64,000 bases of DNA. Source: Obelidium mucronatum. Lineage: Eukaryota > Chytridiomycota > Chytridiomycetes > Chytridiales > Chytriomycetaceae. Below, one piece after another: positions 1-10,780 of this stretch. The notes below the pieces were generated by a model that saw only the letters and a program-made list of their open reading frames with translations, made no database searches and had not been told where the DNA came from. The position numbers were made by a program, and so were the translations under genes. The first letter of the stretch is position 1, and each line of letters opens with the position of its first letter. The DNA lies in assembly GCA_025765595.1 (NCBI GenBank), contig JAIVFH010000112.1, forward strand, positions 40,022-104,021. Direction: 5' to 3'.

Positions 1-1813
1 TTCCAACGCTTGGGTTCACACTGAGACTGCTGGTGCTGCTACGGGCACGATCGAGCCGTGGATCTGTTGTACTAGCACGGCGAAGTGCGCTGGGGTTTGT
101 TGGCTTGTATCCAATGAGTGGGGTTAATTCGGATCTCAAACTAGAGTTTGTGCTGAGAGAGGTTGTGGCTCTCTTGGGGGGTTGGGCGGGTGCCGCTGGT
201 GCAGCTTGTGTGGGAGAAGGAGGCTTGTAATGGCCGCTGAGACTGGAAAGACTACGCCGCTTCGAGGGAAGAGGGATATTGCTGTTTGCGAGCGGAGAAG
301 GGGATGGTGGTGGTGAAGCAAGTCCAGATTGGTAAGGGAATACTTGAGGGCTGGATGGTCTGTTGTTTTCATCCACGCTACCACTGCCTCGGCGATTTGT
401 AATACCCTTCTTGACGGGGGCCACATAGGTTGCTTCTTCATCTTCGTTAAGGCTGGGAAGTGATGAAGGTGGTGCACTCATGCGAAGAAGAGATCGGGAT
501 TTCGACCTGCTAACGACAGGCATGGATGGAAGTGGCGTGCTCTGATCTTGGCTTTCATCTGTGGGAGAAGCTGTGGGTGTCGCGCTTTGTCCAAGCTGAA
601 GCGAATGAACAGGTTCTGCCGAGTCTTTCTTTGGTTTTGGATTCCAAGCTTCCAGGCTTCCAGGTTCAATGATGGAGACGCTTTTGATAGATGAGTTAAA
701 AAACGAGAGGCACACAGACACTTTCTACAAGTTATACCTGATTCCAAATGAGTACAATTCTACTCGCAAGCTTTCCGAGACAGCAATGAGAGCCACTTTA
801 GACGCAGCATAGGATCCATTGATGGGAGCAGCAGTCACACCGACAGACGAGCATACATTGATGATACGGCCCTTTGACTCTCTGAGAAGCGGCAAGAAGC
901 ATTGAGTGACCGCCACTGCGCCCGCAGTGTTTACTTCGTAGCAGCGCATAATCTCGCTCAACGGCACGACTTCCAGGGCGCCAGGCGACTCAGTCCCCTC
1001 GCAGTTGATGATTCCAATAAACAGATCCTCGGGCCGCACATCGGGCGGCACGACAGCCGTTTTGTCGAAGTTCACTTTGAGCGGCTCGATCGCCTCCTCG
1101 TCGTCCTCGTCGCTGTTGCTCGCCACGACGCTCGCGGCCAGGCGGCTGCGGCTTGTGCTGCGGTGCTGACTGGGCAGCGCCAAGCCCGCGGCCAGCTTCT
1201 CCGCGGCCGACAGGCGCCGGCCGTCTGCGGCGACGCCGAGCGCGGCGCACACGGCGGCGTAGGCGGCGCGCAGACTCGCGGCGTCCGTCACGTCGAGCAC
1301 CAGCGGCACCACGCGCCCCGCAGACGCGTCCCGCTGCGCCTTCGCCGCGAGCCGCCGCGCGTCGCCCGCCGACGCCACCCCCGCAAACACTGTCAGCCCC
1401 AGCGACGCGAGCGTGCGCGCCGCATGCGCCCCCACTCGTCTGGTTGATTACGTCAGCAAGCAAGCGAAAACAAGAAACACGGCGCACTGCACTCACCCCG
1501 ACGCGCCAGTCACAAGCACGCTGCCCTTCTCGTGCACTGCAAACTCGAGGTTGTAGCCAAACACCTTCGATGCCGTCATGGCAAGGCCCGTGTTGACGGT
1601 GTACGAGATGTAGTCGGCCACGGCGAGGGGGTCGACGTAGCCATCGGGCCCAGCGAGTGACAACACTGAAGAGGCAAGTGTGCCACTAGTGGCTGCTGCT
1701 TGCGCCGGGGCTTGAACTGCTTCCGGTGCATCAGAATTCGCTGGCGGAATCTGAGGCGATGGATTGAAGGTGGCGAGACCCTTGTTGATAAAGTCTGTCC
1801 AAGAGAAGGACAT
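1..1813 (-). CDS. Short-chain dehydrogenase/reductase with long disordered tail (3' end outside window)
   Basis: Probable NAD(P)-dependent oxidoreductase of the SDR superfamily; the substrate cannot be told. Three exons fit: 1813-1497, 1439-738 and 680-1 (donors GTGAGT and GTATAA), all in phase. The Rossmann glycine motif spans the first intron and reads TGASGRVG, i.e. the TGxxGxxG spacing of extended SDRs rather than classical TGxxxGxG. Downstream come the NVCSSVG strand with the catalytic Ser, the YAASK catalytic Tyr/Lys pair and an IEPGS segment, all at normal SDR positions. After the fold ends the frame stays open for more than 200 codons of Ser/Pro/Thr-rich low-complexity sequence to the window edge, unusual for an SDR. 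Start chosen at the inner Met (MSFSWTDF), because it lies closest to the fold. Exon 2 is strongly GC-rich (about 1040-1440). Confidence 0.8.
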
Positions 1814-2200
1814 CTTTGTTTTTGGTAAACAAATTTGGGACAACAACGATCCCATGGGTTATCAGATCTCTGTACTGCACTAGATGGAGGAATAGAGACC
1901 ATATGATTCCACTCATTCGTTGAAGCAGTCAAACTAGGCTTTGAAGTGATGTGCTGGTTGGATTGGTTTTTTTTTTTGGTAGTTGGCGGGCGGCGGCGAA
2001 ACAGAAACCCGAGAATTTGAGGCAAAAACGGGAAATTTAGCAAACAGAACTGATGAAAACACATTCTAGTCACAATAGTCTCATAATTTACTGACTCCAA
2101 TTCTTTCCAATGTACAATCACAACTCTAAGCATTTCCACCATAACTCTCGTCTTTTCACGTATCTAAGTCTTCGAAATGCTCTACAGGAACATTATTAAA

Positions 2201-5164
2201 TTAAGTATTCGTTCCCAAATCCTCATGACCGACGCCTCCATCAAGATCTTGGTCCTCATCAATGTCAACTTCTTCCTCCAATTCATTGAAAGGAATATCT
2301 CTTGGATTAACCGCATGACTTATCGCATTTCTTACTGCGTCTCTCTATAACAAAAAAAACTATTGAAAAACACATTACCCAAAACAAGCAGAAAAACACG
2401 AACATGTCCATCATTAGCATAATCCTCGAGACTGTCAGCCTCAAGATCGAATCCAATCGCCTCTAATTTATCTGCAACCGCATTGTCAGGACGGTCGTAG
2501 CGGATCTGAACCATGCACGTGGTAAACTCGAAAACGGTGGAAACCGCGTCGACTTCAGCCTGAGATACAAGGTTCTCTTGGATCAATGGAGCGCATGCTT
2601 CTTTTAGATCGCGCAATAGTTGTGTATCTTGATTTTGAGCTACTGCTGCTGTTGCTGCTGCTACAGCTGGTACCGCCGGTGCTGGTGCATATTCCACATC
2701 GTTCACTGGAGCTTCTACTTCAATATCTTGCTCCTCCACCGTGACTTCATCTTCCAGCAAGTCGTCTGGTACCGCAGCTGCGACAGTTGGAACCACTGCC
2801 TCTTCAAGTTGCTCAATAGTAACATCAGGCGTGTTTTGGTTTTCAGCGACTTCTTCAACATCTTGCTCTACTACTGCAACTGAATCTTCTGGCAAGTCCT
2901 CATTCGCAAGTACGGCAGCTATGGCAGATGGACCTGCTCCTTGTTCAGTGGCGACGGGTTCTTTTACGCTTGCATCATTTTCGGTATTTAGCACTTGGCC
3001 TTCAATGTCTTGTTCTTCTACTACGGCGACTGGGTCTGCAGTCAAGTCTTCGGTGGCGAGTGCTGCAGCAGTGGCGGATGGAACCGCGGCTTCTTGATCA
3101 TTGGCTACATCGGGTGCGGTTTGGTTTATAGGTTCTTTCACAGCAGTTGCATCGATTGCGGGGTTTTGTTGAGCTGGATTCTGGGCACTAATTATTGAAG
3201 TATTCTTTCTTCAGCAGACAGGAGGAATTAAAGGAAATCAATTTTTACTTTGATATCGCTGCAAGTTGTTCGTTTCCGTTCGCCAGTTTCGCTTTCAATA
3301 ATTGAATGGTCGCGAATCTTTGCGACGCGCTGTCCAGATCTGGTGGGTCACGAATCGGTGGTTCAATCAGAACACCAGCGGCGGCAAGCTTTTCTTCCTG
3401 TTCATACTCAAGTTGGCGCAGCGCTGCCAAGTCGCTGTTCAGGCTGGAGATATTTTTCAGATAAGCTCACTGGACGCAAACAACATACCGCCGATCAAGC
3501 CTCCCCTTATGAAAATCGTTTGTGAATTTTTGACGCTCTGTTCGGCTCACTAATTCATCAAGATTGTTTGTTGCAGGCAATGGGGCTGTCGTGGAATATG
3601 GTTCTCCAAGTGCTTTGAACATTTGGTTTTGCTGATTTTCGATATCAAGAAGTTCCGCCATATGAAAATCCAAGAGTTCCTTCCTTGTTTTAAAGTTAAA
3701 GCGCGATTGAGTTCCAACAAGAACTTCCCCCAAAAAAGACGAAGCTTTACATGTTCTGCGCTTGAGTTGTCACATCTTGACTCACAGAGACGAAAGCTTC
3801 CATCCTTTCATTCATTCTGATCTTGCGTTGCATGCTGTTTCTTCGTCCGTTCACTTTCATACTACCAGGGTCTTGGATTCCATGGTCAATCATTTCGGCG
3901 CGAAACCATTGGCTATCTTGTTGTAGTTCCTGATATCTTGCGTTTTCTGCATCTTGATTCCTGTGAATCGAAGAACGAAACTAATTTATCAGGAAATAAA
4001 AAAAGACCGTTTTCCTTTCCTCTTTACCATCTCAACTCAGGGGGATTCACAGCGTCTTCAAGAGCATATACTCGCTCCAAAAGTTCACGTGGCTTACTCG
4101 GATCTGACAAAAAGTTCCCCGGAGTAATTCCTTTCGCTATCGCCTTGTCCCACAGATCATTGTAATATGAATTGACTTGTTCAAAGCTTGATGAAACAGT
4201 TTTAATAAAGTGTAGATGAAGAGAAATAGCCGCAAACACAAATACTTTGCTTTCGCTCGGTTCGAAGGTAATGCTGCTTGTGCCTTGTAATGTTCAATCT
4301 TTCTCTCAATTGACCGTCTTTTCTTGTCTGCGTTGGGGCTAAATATGTGGATTTTAAATTTCAAGTATGAAGAACAGCGATCTCTTACGGAGTTTGTGCC
4401 AGACGCTCTTGCAGATCGGCAACTTTGTACCGAATTTGGTTTTGTCTAAGGGTTAGCGCCTCCAGATTTTTCACTGCCTGCCGTGATTTTCTGGCGCCCA
4501 TAAATAAATACGTAAAGAGCAATACTTCAACAAAAGCAGACAAAAACAGAATATACTACATAGGTCGCGTTTCTTCGATTCGGGCAATTCGTTCTGCGAC
4601 ATTGTTCTGACTCGAGATTGAGAGAGGTATGATATGATCCACATTCTAAAAGTCCCCAGCACACAATAATTCTCTTCAACACATTTTCAATCAAATCAAT
4701 GAAAACAAACAAAGACTTACCATTCCTGGGGCTGTGTATACGCGATCAAGATCCTTTGTGCTTTGGTAGGACCTTTCATCATTCGCGGACAGTGGAACGT
4801 CTTTGACACCAAATAGTCTCGATATGACATTGTCTGATAGAGAACCCAATGGAATTGGCACGACTCCGCCCTTTTCCAAAACGGAACCCATCTTTTGACC
4901 CAAGACTTTGTACTCTACTCCAGTTTTAGCTGGATATTGCAGCTTCCCCGCATTTGAGATCGAGAGGTTTTCGTTGCTGATTTGAGCCAAAAGTCGTCGC
5001 TTTAGCTCCATTTTTTGGTTCAACACACTGCTTGGTGCTCAATTTGATCTCCAAAGAAAGTACCTTGAAACCAGGAGGACTCTGTTCTCATTGCGTCCGG
5101 CAGCTTGAAAACCGGCAGCTGGATTCAAAGCACCGGCATGATGACCGCCTCCTCCGTTCTGCAT
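2201..5164 (-). CDS. Multi-exon coiled-coil protein, unrecognised
   Basis: I do not recognise the family. Exons that join in phase: 5164-5064, 5027-4721, 4606-4560, 4490-4389, 4338-4246, 4186-4028, 3960-3786. Further coding blocks lie at about 3733-3475, 3430-3250 and 3140-2400, and a last exon ends at the stop at 2201. The start MQNGGGGHH is followed by long helical, charged segments (LNQKMELKRRLL, IARIEETRP, KNLEALTLRQNQIRYKV, RSIERKIEHYKAQA, RQLEYEQEEKLAA) typical of coiled coils. A Glu/Ala/Val-rich acidic region (about 3100-2650) follows, and then a folded-looking C-terminus. A cytoskeletal or flagellar role would suit a zoosporic fungus, but that is only a guess. It is divergent from the next gene, with 90 bp between starts. 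The exon 8 acceptor and the donor near 2395 are uncertain. Confidence 0.65.
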
Positions 5165-5254
5165 GTGTTTTTTTGTGTATGTGAGGCTTGTCTTTTAATT
5201 GGGCGGGGGGGAAACTGAACGTCCCAATTAAAAACCAATTTGTATCACAAAAAA

Positions 5255-7523
5255 ATGACGGAACCGGAACAGCCCTTGCAGCTACACCCCGTATTAAGTA
5301 TTGGAGAAGAGTACATCTATGAGCGAATGGCGTACTTGGGTGTGCCGTTCTGTATGGTGGATGCTCGGTTCCGCTACGTAGACTTTGAGGATTGCATGTT
5401 TGATCTATCAGCGCAAGAAGCTGTTGAGCATCGTAATGCGTTGGGTGTGATCAAGACGGTTCTTGAGCAGGAGGCTCCTGTCGAGGAGAAGGTTCCAGTG
5501 TTTGACATTGAGAAGCGGGCTATCCAAGGTGCGATCGAGTATGATGTATCAAAGTTGCAACCAGACAATTGGTATCTCCAGGGGCTGATTTCGAGGTGAG
5601 ATCATTTATGGTTCAGTTTTTTGTTTCTATCTTATATAAACAAACTGACAATCCTTTGTTTGTTGAAATCAAGGGATACAAACCCTTTTATGAACTTGGA
5701 ACGATACTTTTTATGGACAATCATCGAAATTGATCGAGACCTGTCGTGTCATCTCCAGCGCTTGGAAGACTTTGCGAATCAGTTTGACGTTGCCATTGAG
5801 AATCTCCGAATGGCAGCCACCCAGAAAGTCACGCTGAATCGCCGAAGCATTGAACGTTTCATCAAGTACTGTGTTGACGTTGGATCAGAGGATGCTTTCG
5901 ACTCCATCTTGGAGTATCCTCCCTATGCTGTCAGAACTCAAGTTGTGGGACTTTACAAGAATCCAAGGTTGGGGAAAGACGATGTATTGGAGGAAGCCGT
6001 TGAAGCTGTGTCGGATGGATATCTCAAACTGGCGAAATTCTTGGAGGATTCTTACCTACCTCATGCTCGTGCGAATGCCGGAATTTATGGTCTTCCAGGA
6101 TATCAGGAGGTACAAACTTTTGTTTTTCATTCTTGTCAAAGGAACAAAATTAATAGATGGATGAAAAATATGTAGGCATATCAAGGATACATTCGCGAGT
6201 ACTGTTTTTCCAGCAATTCGGCAAGTGAAATCCACTCGTTTGGTCTTAACGAAGTCTTCCAAGTTCAAGAACGCATGAAGAACATTATCCAGGATCTAGG
6301 ACACACTGCAACAATTCAAGACTTTGCTGCTCGCCTCCGTGATCGAAAGCAATTTCCCCAATTATTTGAAGTCGACGAGACGGCAGTTAATCACAAGTTT
6401 CAGGATATTTGTGAAAGGGCGTTTGAAGCCACAAAGAAATTCACTTTGATGGGCCACAGGTTCCTCATATCTTTTTTTTAAAAGCATATTTTTTTATTTT
6501 GATGGTTTCTTACTTTATTCTTTCGTTAGGGTCTTCAATTATGATATGTGCTGCATTCTGGACATCTCACCAGAATTGGATGAATCTTCACCGGTGGCGT
6601 TTTTGGATTCACATCCAAACAAAATGCGAGCATTCATCATCAACTGTGAAAAGGGTTTGGAAACGCCAAACCACCAATGGGAAGCGTTGGTTTTGAATCA
6701 GGTTTGTATTCAAGTCTCTTTCGATTTCAAGGATGATGATAAATACTTACGTTCTTATTTATTTGGACAACAGCTTTACCCTGGAGTTTAGTAAGTAGAA
6801 CCTTTTTGGCCCCTGCGATCTATTCCGTTCTCTCTTTTTTTTCCTCTCAACTCACAATTGTTTCTTTTCCACAGCCATCAATGGGAAAACCTTTCCCAAA
6901 TCAATCTCGAAAAGCAATTCTCTTACTTTGAGTTCCAAAACAACAAATCCCAAGGATGGGCCGAATACGCTGAATCCTGCGGCGAGGAACTCGGTTTCTA
7001 CAAGGACCCGTTCCAACTCTTTGGAAAACTCGAATGTGAACTCATCAACTCGATTCTGCTTGTCGTGGATACTGGGTTACACTCGATGGGCTGGTCCTTC
7101 GGGAAAGCTGCTGGATACATTAATGAGAATGCAGCGTTTATTTCAGAAGAAGACGCGTTAGAGTTGGTCTTGCAGTGTTGTGATTCTCCAGGGAAGGCGT
7201 TGGGCCCTAAAATGGGGGAGCATCGGATTCGGAAACTCCGTGCAAAAGTGGAGCAGGAGTTTGATTTGAATGAAACCTTTTGTTTGGCAGAGTATGAAGT
7301 TTCAAAGAGGATGGGCTTCAACCAGGCGGTTCTGGAAACAGAATTTTTACACGGGGAATCGGTTATGGAGGAATGCATGGAATACACGTTGCGATATTGG
7401 CGGGCAAAAGACTGGTCTGGCGATGGGCCATTGCCAGGAAACCTTGGAACTGCGGCTCTGCTGGAACCCATGTATTCGACGGAATACATCAACAGGAGAA
7501 AATACGGAGTTAACCAAATTTGA
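5255..7523 (+). CDS. DUF885-family protein with destroyed HExxPGH motif (probable pseudo-peptidase)
   Basis: Six exons join in phase: 5255-5595, 5674-6109, 6176-6459, 6530-6701, 6774-6790 (only 17 nt) and 6875-7523. The C-terminal half matches the DUF885 family pattern (bacterial-type putative metallopeptidases): QGWAEYAE, a long helix with FGKLECELINS, then LVVDTGLHSMGW and the PGKALGPKMG / IRKLRAKVEQ blocks. Where family members carry HExxPGHH this protein reads NQLYPGVYH, and where they carry EGW it reads QGW. The putative metal ligands and catalytic Glu are therefore replaced while the scaffold is kept. The altered motif straddles the 17-nt micro-exon. Expected role: a structural or regulatory relative rather than an active peptidase. 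The 3' end faces RPL8 (convergent, 264 bp apart). Confidence 0.8.
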
Positions 7524-7549
7524 AAATATAAAGATTGAATAAAAGTATC

Positions 7550-7697
7550 CATTTAGAGCATTTTGTTTCTCGTTGTTCCAAGCTCATTTTCACTATAGGA
7601 GTTCAATGGCAAACCTGTTGACCAGATACTCAAAACAATTGGAGCAAGAATGAGAGTATGAACCAATTTAGAACATTTTATTATTTGTTGTTCCAAA
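7550..7697. repeat. Imperfect duplicated ~35-bp segment in convergent 3' UTRs
   Basis: Two similar stretches, near 7551-7583 and 7664-7696, share the framework CATTTAGAGCATTTT / GTTGTTCCAA with small differences. They lie between the stops of the DUF885 gene and RPL8, where both 3' ends and polyadenylation signals must lie. Probably a small local duplication; no coding potential seen. Confidence 0.35.
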
Positions 7698-7787
7698 CAC
7701 ATGAGCGATAAGAGACCACTCGGAAAAAAAGGAAATAAACAAATATGACAAAAAAAGAAAACAAAGCTTCTCCCTTTTTCATCAAAT

Positions 7788-8621
7788 TTACTCCTTTGGA
7801 ATCTTGGATCCACGCTTGAAACCGGTACGTCTGGCGGCAATGAGACCAACCTTTTGACCAGCTGGGGCGTATCTGGAGACAGTAGAAGCGTGACCAATGT
7901 GCTGGTGGTTACCTCCTCCGTGTGGGTGATCAACTGGGTTCATGGCAACACCACGAGTCTTTGGCCAGCAGTTTCTCTTGACCTTGTACTTGTGGTGAGC
8001 AGTACCAGCCTTCAACATTGGCTTGTCAATACGACCACCTCCGGCAACAATACCGATGGAGGCACGGCAAGTGGAAGCAAGGACCTTCTTGGCACCAGAT
8101 GGGAGCTTAATACGGGTGGTTCCTTCGTCAGTGTTGTGTCCAATGATGGTGGCGTAGTTTCCAGAAACACGAGCGAGGGATCCACGGTCTCCGATACGTG
8201 ATTCAACGTTACAGATGATGGTACCTTCTGGCATGTTTCCGACTGGGAGAACGTTTCCGACGTTGAGGGAAGCTATTTTGACATAAAAAAGGCAGGGTCA
8301 ACAACCAGGAAATCTCACATCTAGAACAGAAATTAACGCACCCTTCTTTCCGGCGTAGATGAATTGACCAGTGAACAAACCCTCAGTGGCAACGAAGGTC
8401 TCTTCTCTGAGCTTGTACTTGTATGGGTCACGGAAGACAACCTTGGCCAATGGAGCACCTCTTCCTGGGTCGTGGATGATGTCCTTGACGATTCCACGGA
8501 TGAATCCGTGACGCTCAGCGTAGTCAAGGGCTCTGAACTTGGCTGGAGCCTTTCTAAGTCTGGTAACAGCCTTGAAGATACCACCAGCACCCTTTCTTTG
8601 TGCGCGAATAACACGACCCAT
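7788..8621 (-). CDS. RPL8: 60S ribosomal protein uL2 (L8/L2)
   Basis: Cytosolic large-subunit protein at the peptidyl-transferase centre. Two exons, 8621-8342 and 8272-7788, splice in phase 1 and encode 254 aa, the length of the yeast protein. Diagnostic segments are intact: [16 protein letters not shown] at the N-terminus, [30 protein letters not shown] just after the intron, [16 protein letters not shown], and the [16 protein letters not shown] loop with the functionally important histidine. The start is fixed by the invariant N-terminus. Codon use is strongly biased to C-ending codons, as expected for high expression. About 250 bp upstream is presumably promoter and 5' UTR; no clear TATA box noted. 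Confidence 0.98.
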
Positions 8622-9161
8622 TCTAGTGAAGAGTATTTTAATATTAGATCCGAGTGAACGTTGATGGCAGTGGTAGTGAGCAAGAGGTATTTCTGATGAG
8701 TTCTTCGTCCTGCTTCTACTACTCCAATGCTACGAATTCGTCCAGATCCGCCGAGTGACAGCTTCTTCACGTCTTTCACTCGTAAACAGCCGACGTCTCT
8801 AGTCATTGATGAGCTTTTGACGATTTGCGTGTGTTGGGTCCAACACGATGCCTTCAACATGCACTATCATCTCACGATCTCCATCCACTGACGAACTCAA
8901 ACATCAAAGATAGCTCCTGGATGGCACACTGATGCTATTTGACGGCGCCGATGGCTGCTGCGATGGGTTTGTTGGATGGGGATGGATTGGGTGCGGCCGC
9001 AGGGCATGTGCTCACTTTGGTGATAATTTGGACTCCTGAAAATTAACCACAGTCCACACTACTTGTCTTCGCGCTCGCTTTTCAAGAGACCCCAATGATA
9101 TAGCTCTATCACTATGTTCGTTTTATTATATTCAAAATACGTATTGGTGCTTTCCAAAGTC
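8622..9161. other. Intergenic region, RPL8 promoter and 3' side of the hydrolase gene
   Basis: 540 bp with no supported gene. The part next to 8621 must contain the RPL8 promoter and leader. A small GC-rich patch with a GCGGCCGC site lies near 8990-9000. Otherwise I see nothing in it. Confidence 0.5.
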
Positions 9162-10457
9162 TCATCCATTCACAGTCTCTCCAACATCCACAACCAAAAA
9201 CTCCTCCTCTGAAACACCTTTCTTCCTCAACTCTTCCTTCAAAACTTGTGGTGGAAGTGTTGGTGCCTCAAACCCAAGCGGAAAAGTACCCCAATGCATA
9301 GCAACGCTTTTTTTGCTTCCAAGATCCAAGTGTACATCAACGGCATCTCCAGGATTGCAATGAATAGGGCTGAATAAATGACGCGGTTCGTAGGCTCCAA
9401 TCGGAAGCGCAGCTAAATCGCAAGGACCAAATCGCGCCTTGACTTCTCTAAATGACGGACAAGTGGGTAGTTCTGATTCCTTGTCATCCTCTCCTTCAAA
9501 CACTGATCGATATCCTGTATCACCACCAAAAAAGAATCGCTTGGACGGTGTTGCAATATGCCAACTGGACCAAAGAGTTTGATTTCTATCCCAAGCTGTG
9601 CGGCTTGAGAAATGTTGACAAGGGGTACACGTGATTTCGACATTGGCGGCCGGACTCGATTCAGTCTTCTCTTTCTTGAGAGAGTACGAGTCCCACCAGT
9701 CGCATTCAATCACGTTTGTAATTCCAGCATTCACCAGCAGGTCCTTGTTCCCCAGCGGCACGAAAAAGACAATGTCCTTGTTCCTTGCGTGCAAGTTTTG
9801 CATGACGGGCAGATCCAGGTGGTCGTAGTGGTTGTGCGAAACCACGACGGCATCGACTCTGAGGTTGTCGAGCTTCTCGCTGATGTTTGGCGGCAGCTGG
9901 ACGACGCGCTTCGGGCCGGCGAACGACAGCGGCGAGCAGCGTTCGGACAAACACGGATCGAGGAGGATTGTGGCGCCCGGGAGACTCAGCAGGAAGGCGG
10001 CGTGGCCGAGCCACGTCAGCGCCATTCCGTCGCTGCTGCTGGCTGCGCGGGCGAGTGCGCCAAAGTCGACCGGGCGCAGCTTCGGGATCTGTCCGTCCGG
10101 CGGCGGCGCTTCGGCGGCAGCGGCGGCTTTCCGGCCCCAGCGCTCGCTGAATATCTTGCTGCCCATGTCAAAGAACGAACTGGCGACTTCGCGGTACGAC
10201 GGCCACGGATTCACAAAGCCCTTTCCGCTCTTCAGGTGGTGCGAGCGGTCTTCCTTTGCCTCGACAGAGTCATGTGTTCGTGTGACAGTGAACTGGCCGA
10301 GCGTTGTGCTTGAGCCAAGGGCGATCTTGTTTGCGGACATGGCTGTTGGCTTTGTGGACAAATTCTGGTACAGGAGATATGAGATACCAGTGCCAGTTGT
10401 AATGATCGCAGTCGTCGTTAAAGTCCGGCGAGTGAATACAACAGTGCTGACTGTCAT
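9162..10457 (-). CDS. NAPE-PLD-type metallo-beta-lactamase-fold hydrolase (FMP30-like)
   Basis: Single exon, 431 aa. Likely a zinc-dependent N-acyl-phosphatidylethanolamine phospholipase D. The sequence has a basic/Thr-rich N-terminus followed by a hydrophobic stretch (residues about 10-32), fitting a mitochondrial signal anchor as in yeast Fmp30. It then shows LTWLGHAAFLL, the zinc motif HNHYDHLD, GGDTGYR, LPIGAYEPR and a terminal AMHWGTFPLGFE, all in NAPE-PLD order. CDWWDSYSL corresponds to the E-WWD segment of the family. The block around 9830-10150, coding for Ala/Pro/Arg-rich sequence between anchor and fold, is far more GC-rich than its surroundings. An alternative start at Met40 would remove the anchor. 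Confidence 0.9.
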   Translation of the reverse strand: MTVSTVVFTRRTLTTTAIITTGTGISYLLYQNLSTKPTAMSANKIALGSSTTLGQFTVTRTHDSVEAKEDRSHHLKSGKGFVNPWPSYREVASSFFDMGSKIFSERWGRKAAAAAEAPPPDGQIPKLRPVDFGALARAASSSDGMALTWLGHAAFLLSLPGATILLDPCLSERCSPLSFAGPKRVVQLPPNISEKLDNLRVDAVVVSHNHYDHLDLPVMQNLHARNKDIVFFVPLGNKDLLVNAGITNVIECDWWDSYSLKKEKTESSPAANVEITCTPCQHFSSRTAWDRNQTLWSSWHIATPSKRFFFGGDTGYRSVFEGEDDKESELPTCPSFREVKARFGPCDLAALPIGAYEPRHLFSPIHCNPGDAVDVHLDLGSKKSVAMHWGTFPLGFEAPTLPPQVLKEELRKKGVSEEEFLVVDVGETVNG

Positions 10458-10655
10458 AGTATAGGACTAATTAATGCAACGTGGGTGTTAACAAATTTAG
10501 GATTTGAAATGCAACCAACCAAAACCAGTTTTCTGTTGCAGTTGTTCTCACACTTGTTGCTATTCTATAAACTGGGTTAATTCTAGAAGCTTTTTCATTG
10601 CTCAATTCAATGTGAATCTCAATATGCAAAGTCAGCAGTACAAGATGGCAAAACA

Positions 10656-10737
10656 CGTCCCGCACAGGATTCGAACCTGCGCTCCCAGAGGGAAATGCCT
10701 TAGCAGGGCACCGCGTTAACCACTCCGCCAACGGGAC
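10656..10737 (-). tRNA. tRNA-Ser (anticodon GCT)
   Basis: Folds as a class II tRNA on the minus strand. Acceptor arm GTCCCGT pairs with GCGGGAC, followed by discriminator G. The anticodon loop is CTGCTAA, giving anticodon GCT. There is a long variable arm (CCCTCTGGGAG) and the T-loop TTCGAAT. No intron. The D-arm shows the usual TGGTTAA. Confidence 0.96.
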
Positions 10738-10780
10738 TTGCCAGAGTAAAGCTATTAAGAAAATAGATTGTAAAGTTTAT

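Noticed and set aside
902..1447. Long plus-strand open frames opposite the SDR exon
   Set aside because: They exist because the GC-rich antisense strand has few stops; composition is Arg/His/Gln-rich and no motif is present, while the minus strand has a complete SDR.
10471..10731. Minus-strand open frame MAEWLTRCPAKAFPS..
   Set aside because: It is the read-through of tRNA-Ser(GCT) and its flank.
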